64,000 bases of DNA, taken from Leptodontidium sp. MPI-SDFR-AT-0119 (taxonomy: Eukaryota; Ascomycota; Leotiomycetes; Helotiales; Leptodontidiaceae). The position numbers and the translations under genes are program-made. The stretch lies in NCBI GenBank assembly GCA_020726505.1, contig JAHLEZ010000012.1, forward strand, positions 1,674,001-1,738,000, in the 5' to 3' direction. The stretch's first letter is position 1; every line of letters begins with the position of its first letter. Shown piece after piece: positions 23,320 to 35,882 of this stretch. The notes under the pieces were generated by a model. The model saw only the letters and a program-made list of their open reading frames with translations, did no database searches and was not told where the DNA came from.

Positions 23320-26163
23320 TCAGAACTTCTTCCATCGCAACTGCATCGCAATAGCAATAACCGGTAACACACTAACCAACTCTCCCAAGCCCGCATACGC
23401 CGGTGGGATTCTCGCCCGAGGAATCGCACCCGCTGCAAGCAAGATAGCGAAGAGATTATAAACAAAGCTCCAGATGAAGTTGAACACCACACGTCGATAG
23501 AAAGCTCTCGACAAGTCAATCAACGTGATGATGCGTTTAAGCGACGAGTTCATGAGGACGGCGTCCGCAGCGCTCCGGGCTACATCTGTCCCTCCATTCA
23601 TGTGCATGCCGATGCTGGCTTGCGCGAGAGCTACGGCATCGTTGGTTCCATCGCCGCAGAAGAGCACAGTGCTGTTGGGTATCGCGAGTTGGTATTTGAC
23701 GTACGCTTGTTTTTGGGCTGGTGTGCAGCTTGGCCGGATGTTTGGTGATGGGATGCCGAGGTGGGCGCCGATTGTATTGACCACCTTCTCGTTGTCGCCA
23801 CTGAGGAGGGATATCGAGATGTCGCGGCATTTGAGTTCGTTAATTGTCTCGAGAGCGTCAGGCCGGATTCGGTCTTCCAAGCCGAAGACGGCTGTGAGAG
23901 TACCGTTGATGTCGACGCAGAAGATTGTGAGACTGCGCTGGTGGAGAGTTTGAACGGTTGGTACATCCTCCACTCCTAACCACTGCGGACTTCCCCCTCG
24001 TAGTGGGGCGCCGTTGTATGTTGCTTCGACGCCTTTCCCTGGTACTGAAACTACATGTTCCAAATGCGCTGGCTTGACTGCTTGCGCTTGCAAGTACCGA
24101 TTCACACCGCTTGATACCGGATGCTTGCTGTTGCTTGTCAACGCCATAATTATGGACGGGAGATTCTCGGAATTTGCCAAGTATGTACTGTCAACCACCG
24201 AGGGATTTCCCTGTGTCAGCGTGCCTGTCTTGTCGAAAATGACGTGGGTAATCTTCCGCCCTATATCGAGGCTCGAGGCTGACTTGAATATCAATCCATA
24301 CCTCGCTCCCACGCCTCCCGCAATGACGAGAACCATAGGCACAGCGAGTCCAATAGCGCAAGGACAGGAGACAATGAGCGTAGAGATGGCATAAGTCATA
24401 GCATTGATACATGCCGTAGAAGTGCTTTGGTGCCGGACAGACTTTCCAACTACCGCCCAGACAACAAAGACAATCGCCGTCATGCCTATGATAGCAGGTG
24501 TGAAATAACCTGCGACTCGGTCGGTGATCTCCTGAGTTTTGGCCTTGGATGATTTCGCCTCATCTACCATGGTGCCGATAGCCTGTATGGTGTTTTCAGA
24601 CGGCAGCCGAGTGAGCTCCACCACCAACTTCCCAGAATGATTGATTGAGCCTGCAATGACCGACATTCCTGGCTGCTTCAGACGAAGCTTTGATTCGCCC
24701 GTAATCAAAGACTCGTCAACTTCTGTCTCTCCTTCCAGAATCCTCCCATCCGTGACAATACGAGTATCGGGCAGAACTTTGAACTTGTCACCATACTGAA
24801 GAAGTCGACAGTCAATCGTCTCTTCCATTTCGGAATTCTTTGAATCGACGATAATCGCTGTCTGGACCTGCAGGGATTGGATGGATATGGATTCAACAGC
24901 CTTTTGGCGGGAATACGCAGCAGCGGTCCGCCCCACTAAGATCAAAGTGATGAGCAGCGTACTCGTCTCGAAGAAATCGGCTGTCGAAAGAGGCTTTCCA
25001 GCTACCATAAAGCTGAATGCAATAACTGAATACAAATATGCTGTAGTCGTACTCAGAACTACTAACATGTCCATCTCAATCATCCCCGAGTATCGGAGTG
25101 TTTTGTATGCTTTGATGTAGAAGCCATGTGCGACAAATTGAACGATTGTTGCCAGAACAAGCGAGATTCCACCGTAAACAACCCTGCGATCTGGTAGGTC
25201 AGCATAGGCCAGGACGAGGATCGGTATGGTTAGAGTGGCAGAAACAGCCGTCAAAATGAAGGACTTGTAGGCTTCTTGACGTCCAGAAGCTACTGCTAGA
25301 GACGTCGGGGCTGGTGCAAATTGAGCAGATCGGAAGAACGAGTCCTTGAGAAGAGTCCTAGCCCCAACAACTTTCGGCATGTAGGAGATGCGAATCTTTT
25401 CTCGTCCCAGAGAAGTCATACTTGTCATCCCAAGCGGCCATGGTCCCTCCAATATCGAAAGTCCGGCTGGCAGGATTAGTTCTAATTGTTCGCCAGAATA
25501 AGCAACTCTCGTACACAAGAAGCCTGTCATTTGCTCGATGGCATGTGAAATGTTGGTGCTGTTCAGAGAATCCGATGGCCTCAGGTTAAATTCCGCTTGT
25601 GCGAGAAGTAGACTGGTCTTGACGTTTGAAATGGCGTCAATGGATTCCAGGATGCTCCGCAGGTTAGACTCGCATCCTGTACAGGTCATCCCTTGCACGC
25701 CCATGACGATCCTCTCGACTTCGTGAGTTATCCCTTGATCGATTTGAATGATGGTGGAGGTAGAGTTGTGTCCAGGCTTATCACCGTCCGATTGCGAGTT
25801 TGTTGAGTCGGACTCGCCGTCGTGTGCGTGGCCAATTATTTTGCGAACGCAGCACACATTGTCGGAGCAGGGACTGCTTTTTGAGGAAGTAAAAGTAGGG
25901 GCATGCTCTGAAGAAGTAGAGTAGCGGCTGTTTCTGTGATGAGACTGTGGATAATCCTCACACGCCTCAAACGGAACTCTCTGATGACCTTGGTGATGAG
26001 ATCGGTAGCAGCCTACTTCGTAGGTCTCACGATCAGGTCCAGAAGTGTCGTGTGCTAGATTTGCCTCCACATGGCATGGATCATCGGGACAAGAATGTGC
26101 TGCAGACGTGGCTTTTTGCTCAGATAAACCGCTGGAAAAGGTATTACCGCAGCAAGGCGCCAT
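23320..26163 (-). CDS. copper-transporting P1B-type ATPase (947 aa)
   Basis: This is a single uninterrupted exon starting at 26163. The N terminus is Cys/His-rich (MAPCCGN, CPDDPC, DNVCC). One heavy-metal domain follows with MTCTGCESNL near residue 155. Then come transmembrane segments, the actuator loop TGES, and the ion-channel motif CPC in SCPCAIGLAVP. Next are the phosphorylation site DKTGTLTQG, the nucleotide-binding HP pair (SKHPVSSG), the hinge GDGTNDAVAL, and two final helices. It should pump Cu(I) across the plasma or Golgi membrane using ATP. The last helix has ELVSVLPVIAIAM and lacks the usual MxxSS copper-binding pattern; YN in the preceding helix is present. Length is normal for a one-HMA fungal copper ATPase. 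The role (detoxifying export or secretory loading) is not decided by sequence. Confidence 0.93.
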   Translation of the reverse strand: MAPCCGNTFSSGLSEQKATSAAHSCPDDPCHVEANLAHDTSGPDRETYEVGCYRSHHQGHQRVPFEACEDYPQSHHRNSRYSTSSEHAPTFTSSKSSPCSDNVCCVRKIIGHAHDGESDSTNSQSDGDKPGHNSTSTIIQIDQGITHEVERIVMGVQGMTCTGCESNLRSILESIDAISNVKTSLLLAQAEFNLRPSDSLNSTNISHAIEQMTGFLCTRVAYSGEQLELILPAGLSILEGPWPLGMTSMTSLGREKIRISYMPKVVGARTLLKDSFFRSAQFAPAPTSLAVASGRQEAYKSFILTAVSATLTIPILVLAYADLPDRRVVYGGISLVLATIVQFVAHGFYIKAYKTLRYSGMIEMDMLVVLSTTTAYLYSVIAFSFMVAGKPLSTADFFETSTLLITLILVGRTAAAYSRQKAVESISIQSLQVQTAIIVDSKNSEMEETIDCRLLQYGDKFKVLPDTRIVTDGRILEGETEVDESLITGESKLRLKQPGMSVIAGSINHSGKLVVELTRLPSENTIQAIGTMVDEAKSSKAKTQEITDRVAGYFTPAIIGMTAIVFVVWAVVGKSVRHQSTSTACINAMTYAISTLIVSCPCAIGLAVPMVLVIAGGVGARYGLIFKSASSLDIGRKITHVIFDKTGTLTQGNPSVVDSTYLANSENLPSIIMALTSNSKHPVSSGVNRYLQAQAVKPAHLEHVVSVPGKGVEATYNGAPLRGGSPQWLGVEDVPTVQTLHQRSLTIFCVDINGTLTAVFGLEDRIRPDALETINELKCRDISISLLSGDNEKVVNTIGAHLGIPSPNIRPSCTPAQKQAYVKYQLAIPNSTVLFCGDGTNDAVALAQASIGMHMNGGTDVARSAADAVLMNSSLKRIITLIDLSRAFYRRVVFNFIWSFVYNLFAILLAAGAIPRARIPPAYAGLGELVSVLPVIAIAMQLRWKKF

Positions 26164-27307
26164 GACTGGCTGTCAAAGATGCGAACAAAGCCGATATTCG
26201 CATGCGTCGTGAAGAGTATGGCAGCATAGGTTCTTGAGTGGGTTCCATACTTCAATATATTTTCAAACACGAAAAAAAAAAGGGGGACTGAAGGTTGTGC
26301 AGGCATCCGATTTCTCGGGTACTCAGTCCATCCTGTTCCATGAGATGAGACATTCCCGAGATCAAGGCTCAGATCCAATGAGATGGATCAATGTTAGATA
26401 CAATCGGCAGAATGCATAGTTCTCTGACGTCTTTGTGGCGGCCCATGAAAGAAGGGAAGCTCGGAGTAGTAGTGTGATGGTTGAGGATCTCGCTGATAGG
26501 GCAAGACATGATCATGTCTCGGCAACCTGCAGCATCGTAATCTATGCGAAGTCGCCTATCTAAAGGGAGAAAGATCTATTCCTCACCTTGGGAGGATTCG
26601 CGACTCACTACTATCGTCTTACTTCTATGCTCTTATGTTTCTATGGCCCCGGAACTGCCAGAAGCCAAGTGATGCCGTGGCAAGGCGACCAACTCGCAGC
26701 GTAAAAGACTGCACTGCATATCCTTCACTAAGAAAAGAGTTCGAGGAGAAGCATCATCGGGTGTTCTGTTGCAGAGAAGGCCCGTCAAAGCAGCCTACCG
26801 TGTAGTACGCCCTCTTCATCGCATCTTTGGCAGCAGTTTTAGTGAAGGGACAGGCCCAACGTAGCACAACAGAGATGCACGGGAATATACATCAACAGCA
26901 AGGTCGCACTATGGAGCTGAGGGTTCATAGAATACTTGTCGAGCTCAAGACCAGAAGGATTGTTGTAGGAGTCCCAGGGGTCGGCGAGAGCTGATGTGGT
27001 TCTGAGGATTGAGGGTTGAGGATTAATGAAGTTCGAAGGGGTGAGCCAAGAGCAAGCTCACATGTCTCACAAGGCTGACATTACTTGGCAAGGCTGAGTG
27101 GTCAGCCCGGCCTAACCTTGGGAGACTAGAACTACGGTAACCGAGAAAACGACAAGTGAAGATACTAGCTATTATACTTTTACGTCAAACGCGGGCTGCT
27201 CTGCCTATTTCACTGTGTCCTGTCAATTGCGCATGTCGCGACTCGAGCTTCATGTGCGAACCCCTTCATGTCATTCGAATCTTCCAGGACTGCAATAGAC
27301 AATCTCC
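26164..27307. other. divergent promoter region
   Basis: It separates the copper ATPase gene (-) from the Zn2Cys6 gene (+). An A-run followed by a G-run (AAAAAAAAAAAGGGGG) lies near 26272-26286. No gene seen. Confidence 0.5.
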
Positions 27308-29962
27308 ATGTCTGCTACCAATACAGAGGCCGGTAGAGCCGGTTCTGGGTCCGGGTCCAGCCCAGAAGATGCCCACCAGGCACTTGAATCTACGACAACT
27401 GGCGATGGGAAGGCCCCCGAGAAGACAATATCGTGTACATCGTGTCGGAAAAGGAAGCTGAAATGCGATCGTATAAAGCCATCGTGTGGTACTTGCTCCA
27501 GGTTACGCCATGACTGCGAATACCCTGAGCGGCGGAGGAATCTGGGATCGAAGAGGCGCAACATGAAGGAATTGGAAGCAAGACTTGGTAGGCGATAGCT
27601 GCATTTGTCTCTCTGCACAATCATTGTCTGACAGTACGCAGCGGAAGTCGAGACTAGATTGGTGGCCGAGACGAAAGCCGCAGCAGCAGCAGGAACAGCT
27701 ACGCAGACCCCTACTACAGCGCAAGCAAACGCATCCATGGAAGCAGACTGGAATACGCTTGGTATGGATATGGATATGGACATGAACATTGATCTAGACG
27801 ACCCAACACTCTTGGATCCGGTATTTGACGTGCCGACGACTGGCTTTGGTCTACCAAATACGGAGCTACCTCCGGCAAATGACTACAATTACTCTCAAGA
27901 ACTGCTGGCACTCGGACTTGACGAGCCGCTGCCTCCTCAAGATATGATTGACGAACTGTACGGCTCCCTTGTGCCTCTGTGAAGTGAAATGCTAAAACCA
28001 CCAGGCATCAAATATATTTTGATAAATTCCATCCCACCATGCCAGTAATACACAAATATCGATACTATGCGTCCTTAGACAGGGCACCACAAGCGAGGCC
28101 GCCAATATGTCTGCGTTATGCCATGTGGGCTATGGCATGCTCTCTTTCCGACAAGTACATGTGTCTTGAGGATCTCATGTATCAACGTGCAAGACACTAT
28201 ATCCAGGCGGCCGAGATGAAGGTGAGCATCCGTGGTCGTAATACCAAGCAACATACAAGAAGCTAAAGGTGTTCAGGGACACGGTGAAGCCTTTGTAACC
28301 ATATACCACGCGCAGACATGGTCCTTGATTTCTTTCTTTGAGGCAAAGAAAACTTATTTTTCACGGTCGTGGATGAGCACAGGACGAGCTGTACGCATGG
28401 TGCAAATGTTAGGCTTGTACCGATTGGACGCCGTGGGGTCTGAAGTGAAGCAAATTTTGTCATCTCCCAGGGACTGGATTGACCTTGAGGAACGTCGACG
28501 TACTTTTTGGTCTGCCTTTTATGGTGATCGGTGGGCAAGCTCTGGTACCGGGTGGCCAATGCTGATTAACGAATTTGAGGTGTGTGATATCGTTCCTTGG
28601 TACTCAGAGGATGCTCATATGTCTCTAGATTCGGACAAATCTTCCTGCATCTGAAGATGCTTTCGAGTTGGGGGTAATGGAGAAAACTCCATCTCTTTCT
28701 GAAGCACTCACTCCAGAAGGTGCAAGTAACATTTCCCCGTTCGGTGGTGTTATTCTGTCCGCTACTCTCTATGGGCATAACTTTGAGCACCTCCACCGCA
28801 CTGGCCCCAATGAAAATCCTGATGATCCCTCAAATGGAGAATTCTGGAAGCGACATCGAAAGATGGACAATGTTTTGTCCAATACTTTCATGTTTTTGCC
28901 CGATCAGCTGAGGCTGCCCGCTGGCCTCAGAGACATGAATGTTGTGTTCATCCATATGAACATACATGCTTCCTCAATATGCTTGCATCAAGCTGCGATA
29001 GTCACTGCAGGCAAACACAACGTTACTGGCAGTATAGTACGGCAAAGTCAAGCCCGCTGTCTCATGGCTGCGGAGGAGATTACAAACATCATGCGACTAA
29101 CTTGCCACGTCGACGCTTCAAGTGTAAGATTTCCCATCCTTCAATCTACGGGTACATTGCTAAGACTCTGCAGATGAACTCCTGGGTAGGCTTCTGCCTG
29201 TACGTTGCTGCTGGCGTGTTTTTGAAGGATCAAAAATCGGACAAGCCAAACCCTCAAAATATCGTGAACATCGAATTTCTTTTGGCCGCCATGTCGGCAA
29301 TCGGGTTGAAACACTCTATAACGCGGCATTTCTCTGCTCAGCTTGAGCTCGATGTTGAAGCAGCTGGTCTTAAGACTTCGAAGACTTCTGGCAGTCAAAT
29401 CCATGCTCCCAATACTCCCATCCACGGGCTCCTAGCAGACCGCAACGGGGTTCCTATGACAGTCGACAACCTCAATCACTATGCTAGCGCTGCAGTTCCA
29501 TCATCGGGCATTGGGGGAGACGGGACCCAGTTTACGATTCGAACTGGTGGTCCCATTAGTAACTGCGTGGCTAACATGGGAATTATGCCAATGCGTAGTG
29601 AGAGCTCAAGTGCAGCTGAAAGTCCCAATGACCCGCAGTGGAATCTTTCTTGTCCATCAATGACTGGATTGAATTCCAAGCCTGGGGACAATCAGAAAAA
29701 CCCGTCCGTCGACAAGGCGGCGAGTCCGAATTTCGGAACACCTAACAGCGGCAGTTCAAATTCAACACAATTGCCTCATCACCAGGCTAATACCACAGAT
29801 CAAGCCAACTCGGTTGAAATGTTCCCGTGGGCTGGACCAAACCCATTCGTGACTCCCTCTGAATGGGGTACTGCGGCGGACAAGTTTGATCTTGCTGAAG
29901 GCGTAGAGTCGTTTCTACAAAATAATGGATGGGATCATGATCCAATCCTAAATCCTCGATGA
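27308..29962 (+). CDS. Zn(II)2Cys6 transcription factor with fungal_trans domain (799 aa)
   Basis: Six exons: 27308-27587, 27642-27957, 28005-28221, 28277-28579, 28629-29123 and 29174-29962. All introns are 47-55 nt and the frame closes at 2400 nt. The binuclear zinc cluster is at residues 43-70 (C-x2-C-x6-C-x6-C-x2-C-x6-C, CTSCRKRKLKC), followed by a short coiled coil (KELEARL). An acidic Asp/Met-rich linker leads to the regulatory domain. It begins FDKFHPTMPVIHKYRY, continues RPPICLRYAMWAMA and includes the RRRTFWSAFYGDRW signature. The C terminus is Asn/Ser-rich and likely activating. It acts in the nucleus as a sequence-specific regulator, and the target genes are unknown. The reading without the 47-nt intron at 27958-28004 would stop early and lose the regulatory domain, so that intron matters. 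Confidence 0.88.
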
Positions 29963-30897
29963 AACTCTCGGACTTAGTGCGGATGCTGTCGCTGAAATTC
30001 TCAAAAGGAGCAACCCTTCAAAATCAACGCCACCGCTGTTACATTCCCTCCCACAACAGTGGCATTGTTAGGGTGTCATTCCGCTCACGAAGTCTTTCTA
30101 TGTGGTCAATCGAGAATCTACCACCATCCTCTGGACCATCTCACATCTTATCAGCCATTTTTTGTATTACCACCCAATCATCAAATCTCCACATCACTTC
30201 CACGACCGAAGTATCTCCGGTACTTTCATGATGAATCACGCACTCTTTTCATACCATGTATCTACTATACCACGGGCGGGTGTTCTGCGGCGGCAATGGA
30301 TCTCCACGGGTGTCATTAGGAAAGGTACTGGGTTGGGAGTAAATAGCAGTCACGGATGACTTCGGACGGATTTCAGGTCGGACGATGGAGTCTCTCATGG
30401 GGATTCTTGTTCTTGTGAGTTGGTGGGGTAGCTAATGCTAAAGCGAATCCTAAAAATCAAAACATTTGAATACTTTACCTGCCCTGTGTCATTTTTAGAC
30501 AAACATATGCTGCTATGGGCGGATTCTGGGATTAATATTTTCTATGTATCAACTGTCAGATCAGGCGCACAGCAAAGCTTTCAACTGGTTACCAAGAACG
30601 CTTGATGACCTCCAAATTAACTCTTGATGACTGTTGTCGACGGACATCCAACGGAGGGTCAGCATGCGGGTAATCCAATCCTTGCAATTCTCGCTGCGCG
30701 AATGACCTGATTGGCCAAACCCTTAAGGGCTGACGGAGGGTCATCTTTCGTCCGCTTCTCACCTCTCCTCATCACCCTCCCTTTCTATCACGTCCGTCGC
30801 CAGAACCACCTCCTCATACATTTTTCGGCGGATATACTTGATCCTCCATCAAAACCCTTCACGTCGCTGTGTATTATCTGCATAATTAGGGGACACA
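29963..30897. other. intergenic / promoter of the next regulator
   Basis: No gene seen. The last 150 bp are C/T-rich (TCTCACCTCTCCTCATCACCC), which suggests a 5' leader for the 30898 gene. Confidence 0.5.
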
Positions 30898-33864
30898 ATG
30901 ACGGACACCACGCCTGCCTCCTCCGTCGCCAATCAAAATGGAGAAGGGCAGCTGAAAGGTTCGACTAAAGCCAGTAGACAGAGATTCAAGCCGCAATTAT
31001 CATGCACATTTTGCAGAAACCGAAAGTATGTTCGCCTTTTTACCCCACATCTAGCTTCACTGGGCCCTGCATATGGAGCTCATAGATGGGCCGTGTCTGT
31101 TTGGAGTCTCCCTTGTCAAATCGGCTCTTGCTTCAGCAAGACACACAGGAAATGCCCATGCAGTTGATTATGTGCCCGAGGAATTATCGATGAATGCTTC
31201 CTCGAACTTCCACTAATTGCAAGCCATCAATCTAGGTTAAAGTGCGACAGGAACTTACCATGCGAAAACTGTGTGAAGAGAAACCAAGCCACAACCTGTA
31301 CCTACGTCCACGCCACAGTTCGAGAAAAAGCATCTCAAATCTCCAAATCCAGCAGTGGGAACTCAGGATCCCGAGATGTGCATACTCAAATCCGGCATCT
31401 TGAGGAGATGGTGGTGTCCTTGATGAACCAAACTACCAAGACCAAACCCGTTCCGAGGATCGATCATGTGACACCTGAGAGCTCTCCGGATCAAGGTATG
31501 CAGGCTTCTGAGGGCTCGTCAGATGGCGAACAGGTCGCCCTTTCTGGGACGGGACTGGGCGACACGGCGGAATCGTTTGGACGAATCACTATGGACGATG
31601 ACCAGGCCAATTATGTGGGCAGTGCTCACTGGGCGGCGATTCTGGATAATGTAAGTGGTGTACCTGCTTAGGATCTCTGTATCTTTCATTGGCTAATGGA
31701 TGTAGATCGCTTGTCTGAAAGATCAGTTGGGTGCCAACAGTACACCGCAAGAAGAGAAGTCTGTTCCGGAGACCCCGGTCAGTCCCGACTTGCTTGTTGG
31801 TTCTGTGAGACCAGCTACAAGAGCCGAGATTCTTGCAGCTATACCAGCACGGTCTGTTGTTAATGTGATTACTAATGCTTTCTTCGATACTCCTGATATG
31901 GGGTCTAGTATGTTTGTTCATCCCAAATTCCTCCGAAACAAAGTAACTGATACCATGTTCGCGGTAGCTTTGATTCATGTCCCAACTTTCAAGAAAGAAG
32001 TATGTTCTCATCTATCCTTTCCAAGACCAAAGTCTAACGCCAAGCCAGTATGAGAGGTTCTGGGCAAACCCAGATGAGACTCCCATCATGGTGAGTAATT
32101 AAGCCTTCATGCTTTAAGCAATCATGTACTAGGTCGTATCTCACTTACACTGTCCAGTGGATCGGGTTACTCTTCTCTATCATGTGTCTATCAACCGGCT
32201 TCCAAGTCATGGCAGGCATGAGCCCTTTCAGCTCAGCTGAGACCGCCCTCCGAGATCCAGCAGACACCGTCAAGATATTCCGAGAGAAGACTATACAGTG
32301 CCTCGTCCTTGACAACTACACCGAACCAGGTCCATACACAGTGGAAACCCTGTTCCTATACTATATATCCGAACATTTCCGCTCCACCGATGCTCAATTC
32401 GGAGTCTGGATGGTCTTTGGTCTTATGGTAAGAGCTGCGATGAGGCTTGGATTCCATCGCGATGCTTCGCACTACTCTAAGATTTCTGTGTTTCGAGGCG
32501 AGATGCAGCGTCGGATGTGGGTATCCATTCTGCACATGGATCTCATTACTTCTCTCCAAGTTGGACTCCCAAGGATGATCCGTGAAGGTACTTACGACAC
32601 TAAGTCACCACGAAATATCCTCGACACCGACTTCGATGAGAATACAAAAGTTCTTCCTCCTTCGAGACCGTATAGCGAGTTCACATCAATTGGATATTCG
32701 AATTCGAAGCATAGGATTACCGCAGTCTTCGGCCAGATCGTCGATCAAGCCAACTCGACCTATCCAATCTCCTATTCAGAAGTCATGGCTCTCGACAAGA
32801 AACTCCACGAAACCTACCAGCAAGCCGAAGATCCCATCAAGATCACCTCAATCGACGATCTTTTCATCGGGACACCAACGACCCGACTCCGAAAATTCTC
32901 CGTCGACCTCACGTTCCAGAAAGCTCGCTGTGTTCTCCACCGAAAATTCTTCGTGACTTCCAAGACCACAGCGTCATATCCATATCCGTATTCCATGAAA
33001 ACCTGCGTCGAAGCATCGATGCGAATCCTTCAATCCCAGATCCTGATGAACCGCGAAACAGGCGTTGGACACCCGCTCGACGGCCACAAGTGGAAGACAT
33101 CCTCACTCCTCACCAACGACTTCCTCCTCGCAGCTATGCTAATCTGCCTCTACATCGGAAACAGCATTGGTGACAATCCTCCGAATCAAGGAGCTTTGCA
33201 GACTGGGATTCAGATCAAGTGGACGCAAGAGGAGATGGTAAATGCTTTGCAAGGTTCGTACGAGATCTGGGAGGAGCGGAGTGCGGTTTCGAAAGAGGCG
33301 TTGAAGGCTGCCAAGGCGTTGAAAGGGATGTTGGCGAAAGTGAGAGCGCAGGTGCCGGTGATGGGGAAAAGTGCCAATGTCATGCAGAGTGTTCCGGTAC
33401 CTGTGGTTCCTCAGGAGAGTCCTCAGAGTACAACACCCTCCAGTAAGTTCCTCTCATAGCAGTAAGTGATAACACAGCACTAATTCAAGACTCTTAGATC
33501 CCCGTACAGTCTCTCCATCGATCACCTCCATCCAAACCGTGCCAGTGTCAGCAGATCCTTTGCCGGCCTGGATGACAAGCTACGACCAGGCATCATCCGA
33601 CACAGCCTACCAACCTTACAGCAACAATCAAGCCATGTCAACAGATGCGCTAGACTGGGTATGTGACCTCCCTCCCTCCCTTATCTAACATAAATGCCAC
33701 CAACACCCCGAATGCCGAGCTTTCCGCTAACATAAGTGTTATTCCAGGAAGTTTGGGACAAACACTTCTCATGCACCAGCAACCTCAACGATACGCCGCC
33801 AGAAGCGTGGAATTTCGATCCGAGCTTCCCCTTCCTTGATCCGAATGCGAGTTTTATGCAGTAG
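30898..33864 (+). CDS. Zn(II)2Cys6 transcription factor with fungal_trans domain (793 aa)
   Basis: Eight exons: 30898-31025, 31236-31650, 31706-31907, 31968-31999, 32049-32090, 32158-33442, 33498-33658 and 33748-33864. The frame closes at 2382 nt. The zinc cluster (C36-x2-C39-x6-C46-x5-C52-x2-C55-x8-C64) is split by the 210-nt first intron inside its first loop. A coiled coil (IRHLEEMVVSLMNQT) follows. The regulatory domain carries HVPTFKKEYERFW, IMWIGLLFSIMCLS, FRSTDAQFGVWMVFGLMVRAAMRLGFHRDAS and RRMWVSILHMD. The tail is Gln/Asn/Pro-rich and ends in WNFDPSFPFLDPNASFMQ. The 32-nt and 42-nt microexons are required to join HVPTFKKE to YERFW. It is a nuclear regulator; targets unknown. Confidence 0.87.
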
Positions 33865-35740
33865 AGCCAGTGAAGTGAATCTGCTTTTGGGCGGTGTTGG
33901 AACTTGGAAATATTTCATTCTGTTCCGGGCACGGGTTTGTTCTGGCCAAATAAAAGGCTCTCCCCTCAGCTCAGCTCAGAATAGAAATCTCGCGTCTTCT
34001 CTCATCCTCTGCTATTATATTTTTAAGGACACGTTTATCTACGTCATGCAGGTCATCTTATCTCATCAATATGAGATATTTGAAAATAATGAATAATCGT
34101 TCGGTTCGGCCATTTCTTACGATCGATCATTATATGTACGGTACGGTGCAGAGCAATCATGCGTGTCCACATTCTTCTGTAGTTGGTAATTAATTAAAAT
34201 ACTTGTATGGGGCTTCGGCTAATTGCAAACAGGCAACCCCGATGCGAAATATCTAAACGCTGTTATGCACTTCACACGTCCAGACTCAAGAGAACCCCAG
34301 TATTCCCTCCTTGCGCTTTGAGCTATATCTGTATCTGTCTTACAAGATCGGATCTGCACGACTACATATTGCTAAGCGGAAATCCCCCTAGCGGCATGCC
34401 ATATCCCTGCATCCTGTCTGTCAGCCAGGAATAGTGATCACGGAACTTGGGCCGGTACTTTATGTAGATCTTGTGGTCTCATATCGCGCTAGACTTCTGG
34501 CATTGGAGTCTATTTGTACCCCCGGCACTTGAGTCAACTGGGTCGGGATCGCTGTCACTGGAAAACCTTAATTGGAGAGTTGGATGATGCTCATGAGTCG
34601 AGAGTCGAGTGTCAAGCTTTGGGTGGCCCGCTGGCCGTAGTGGAGATAAAGTTTATTTCATCAACGGTTGGGGGTTTGTTTACGATGTGTCAATGTCACT
34701 TCCTCTTGGAGTGTATGTTATCGAGGATGGCGCTTAGTCCTGTGATTTGGATCGAGGAGTGTTTCGGTACTTTTTGTCAAGTCATATTTCCACATTGTCT
34801 ACAATGTATGTTGGAATTCAAGGGGGGCCAAGATCTTTCCCACCACCGCACCATTTAATCTAAGCAAATCTCTGTATAATCGTCATACGACCGAGGCGTT
34901 GACAGGTGTCGAAGCTTCGGATTCTCCGAGACGTGTGGCAGTGGCTTGTGACGGTGTCGTCATCAAGAGATGGGTGAATCTGAAAGACTTGGGAACGAAA
35001 ATAGCTACCCAGAGCCATCACCTATCATCCAATTTCCAGAAGAAATATTAATACCGATCGTCCTATCATTAGAGAGTTTAATCGTCTAAGCCTCTAGCCT
35101 CTGTCAACTAGAAAGCCCTGCCTCGCATCGATTTCCACATCCTGTGTGATGAAACAAGCACGCTTGACCTGTTTGGGAATTCTTAGAGCTTGTTGTTTTC
35201 TAGGGTTGACTTACCGCTGATCTATTATGCTTTTTAGAGTTTGATAAGCTTTAAAGTTATATGAAACACGGATATCGGAAGGTCTTCCTTGCACATTCAC
35301 TGCCCCTTTCCGTGCTTCTGCCATAGTATGGGTGGGAATAAACTTTCTCTATGCTTTGACGAGCCTGAGTGTCCTGGAAGAAGTGACATAATGCCGTCTG
35401 ATGCCGTATTTGACAGATACTATACCCTCTCTCTAGCCCATCTGGAAGCTTGGTGGGGAGGGGGTAGAACCGATAACAGAGCTGAGATTATTTCTAAAAT
35501 ATGCAAAGGAACGCCACGAGAACCAGGTTATCCTGTCTTTGAAGCACACTCCCTCGGAGTTTGTTCGCAATTATCACCACCGATTCAAGTAACTTTGACT
35601 TTTCGAAGGCAGTCGCTGTTGTTGGCATGATCGCAGAGATCATCTGCACAAGGACGATCTCTCATGATGCTTGAAAGGAGTAGATTCAAACTAAAGTGCA
35701 CAATTATATCTTGCGAGATGGAGTTCGCCCAAATTCAACG
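33865..35740. other. intergenic, 1.9 kb
   Basis: I see nothing supportable in it. Several frames of 75-114 codons (for example 34514-34858 and 35289-35630) have no motif or splice context. Confidence 0.45.
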
Positions 35741-35750
35741 TATATAAGGG
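35741..35750 (+). promoter_or_regulatory. TATA box of the oxalate decarboxylase gene
   Basis: TATATAAGGG lies about 135-140 bp upstream of the ATG at 35883. A C/T-rich leader (CCTGTCCCCCTTTCATCC) and an A-rich start context (AACATCATCATGCC) follow. It suggests a strongly inducible promoter. Confidence 0.65.
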
Positions 35751-35882
35751 GTCTAGACTCTGCTCAAGGAGATACTTCTCTCCTCATCCAACAACACCTC
35801 CTCTATCACAAGTCTCCTGTCCCCCTTTCATCCTCAGTCATTCGCTTCCATTCCGCAAAAATAGCAACATAGAAACATCATC

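Noticed and set aside
27958..28004. Premature stop in the first regulator after GSLVPL
   Set aside because: A 47-nt intron with donor GTACGG removes it and joins MIDEL to HQIYFDKFHP in frame.
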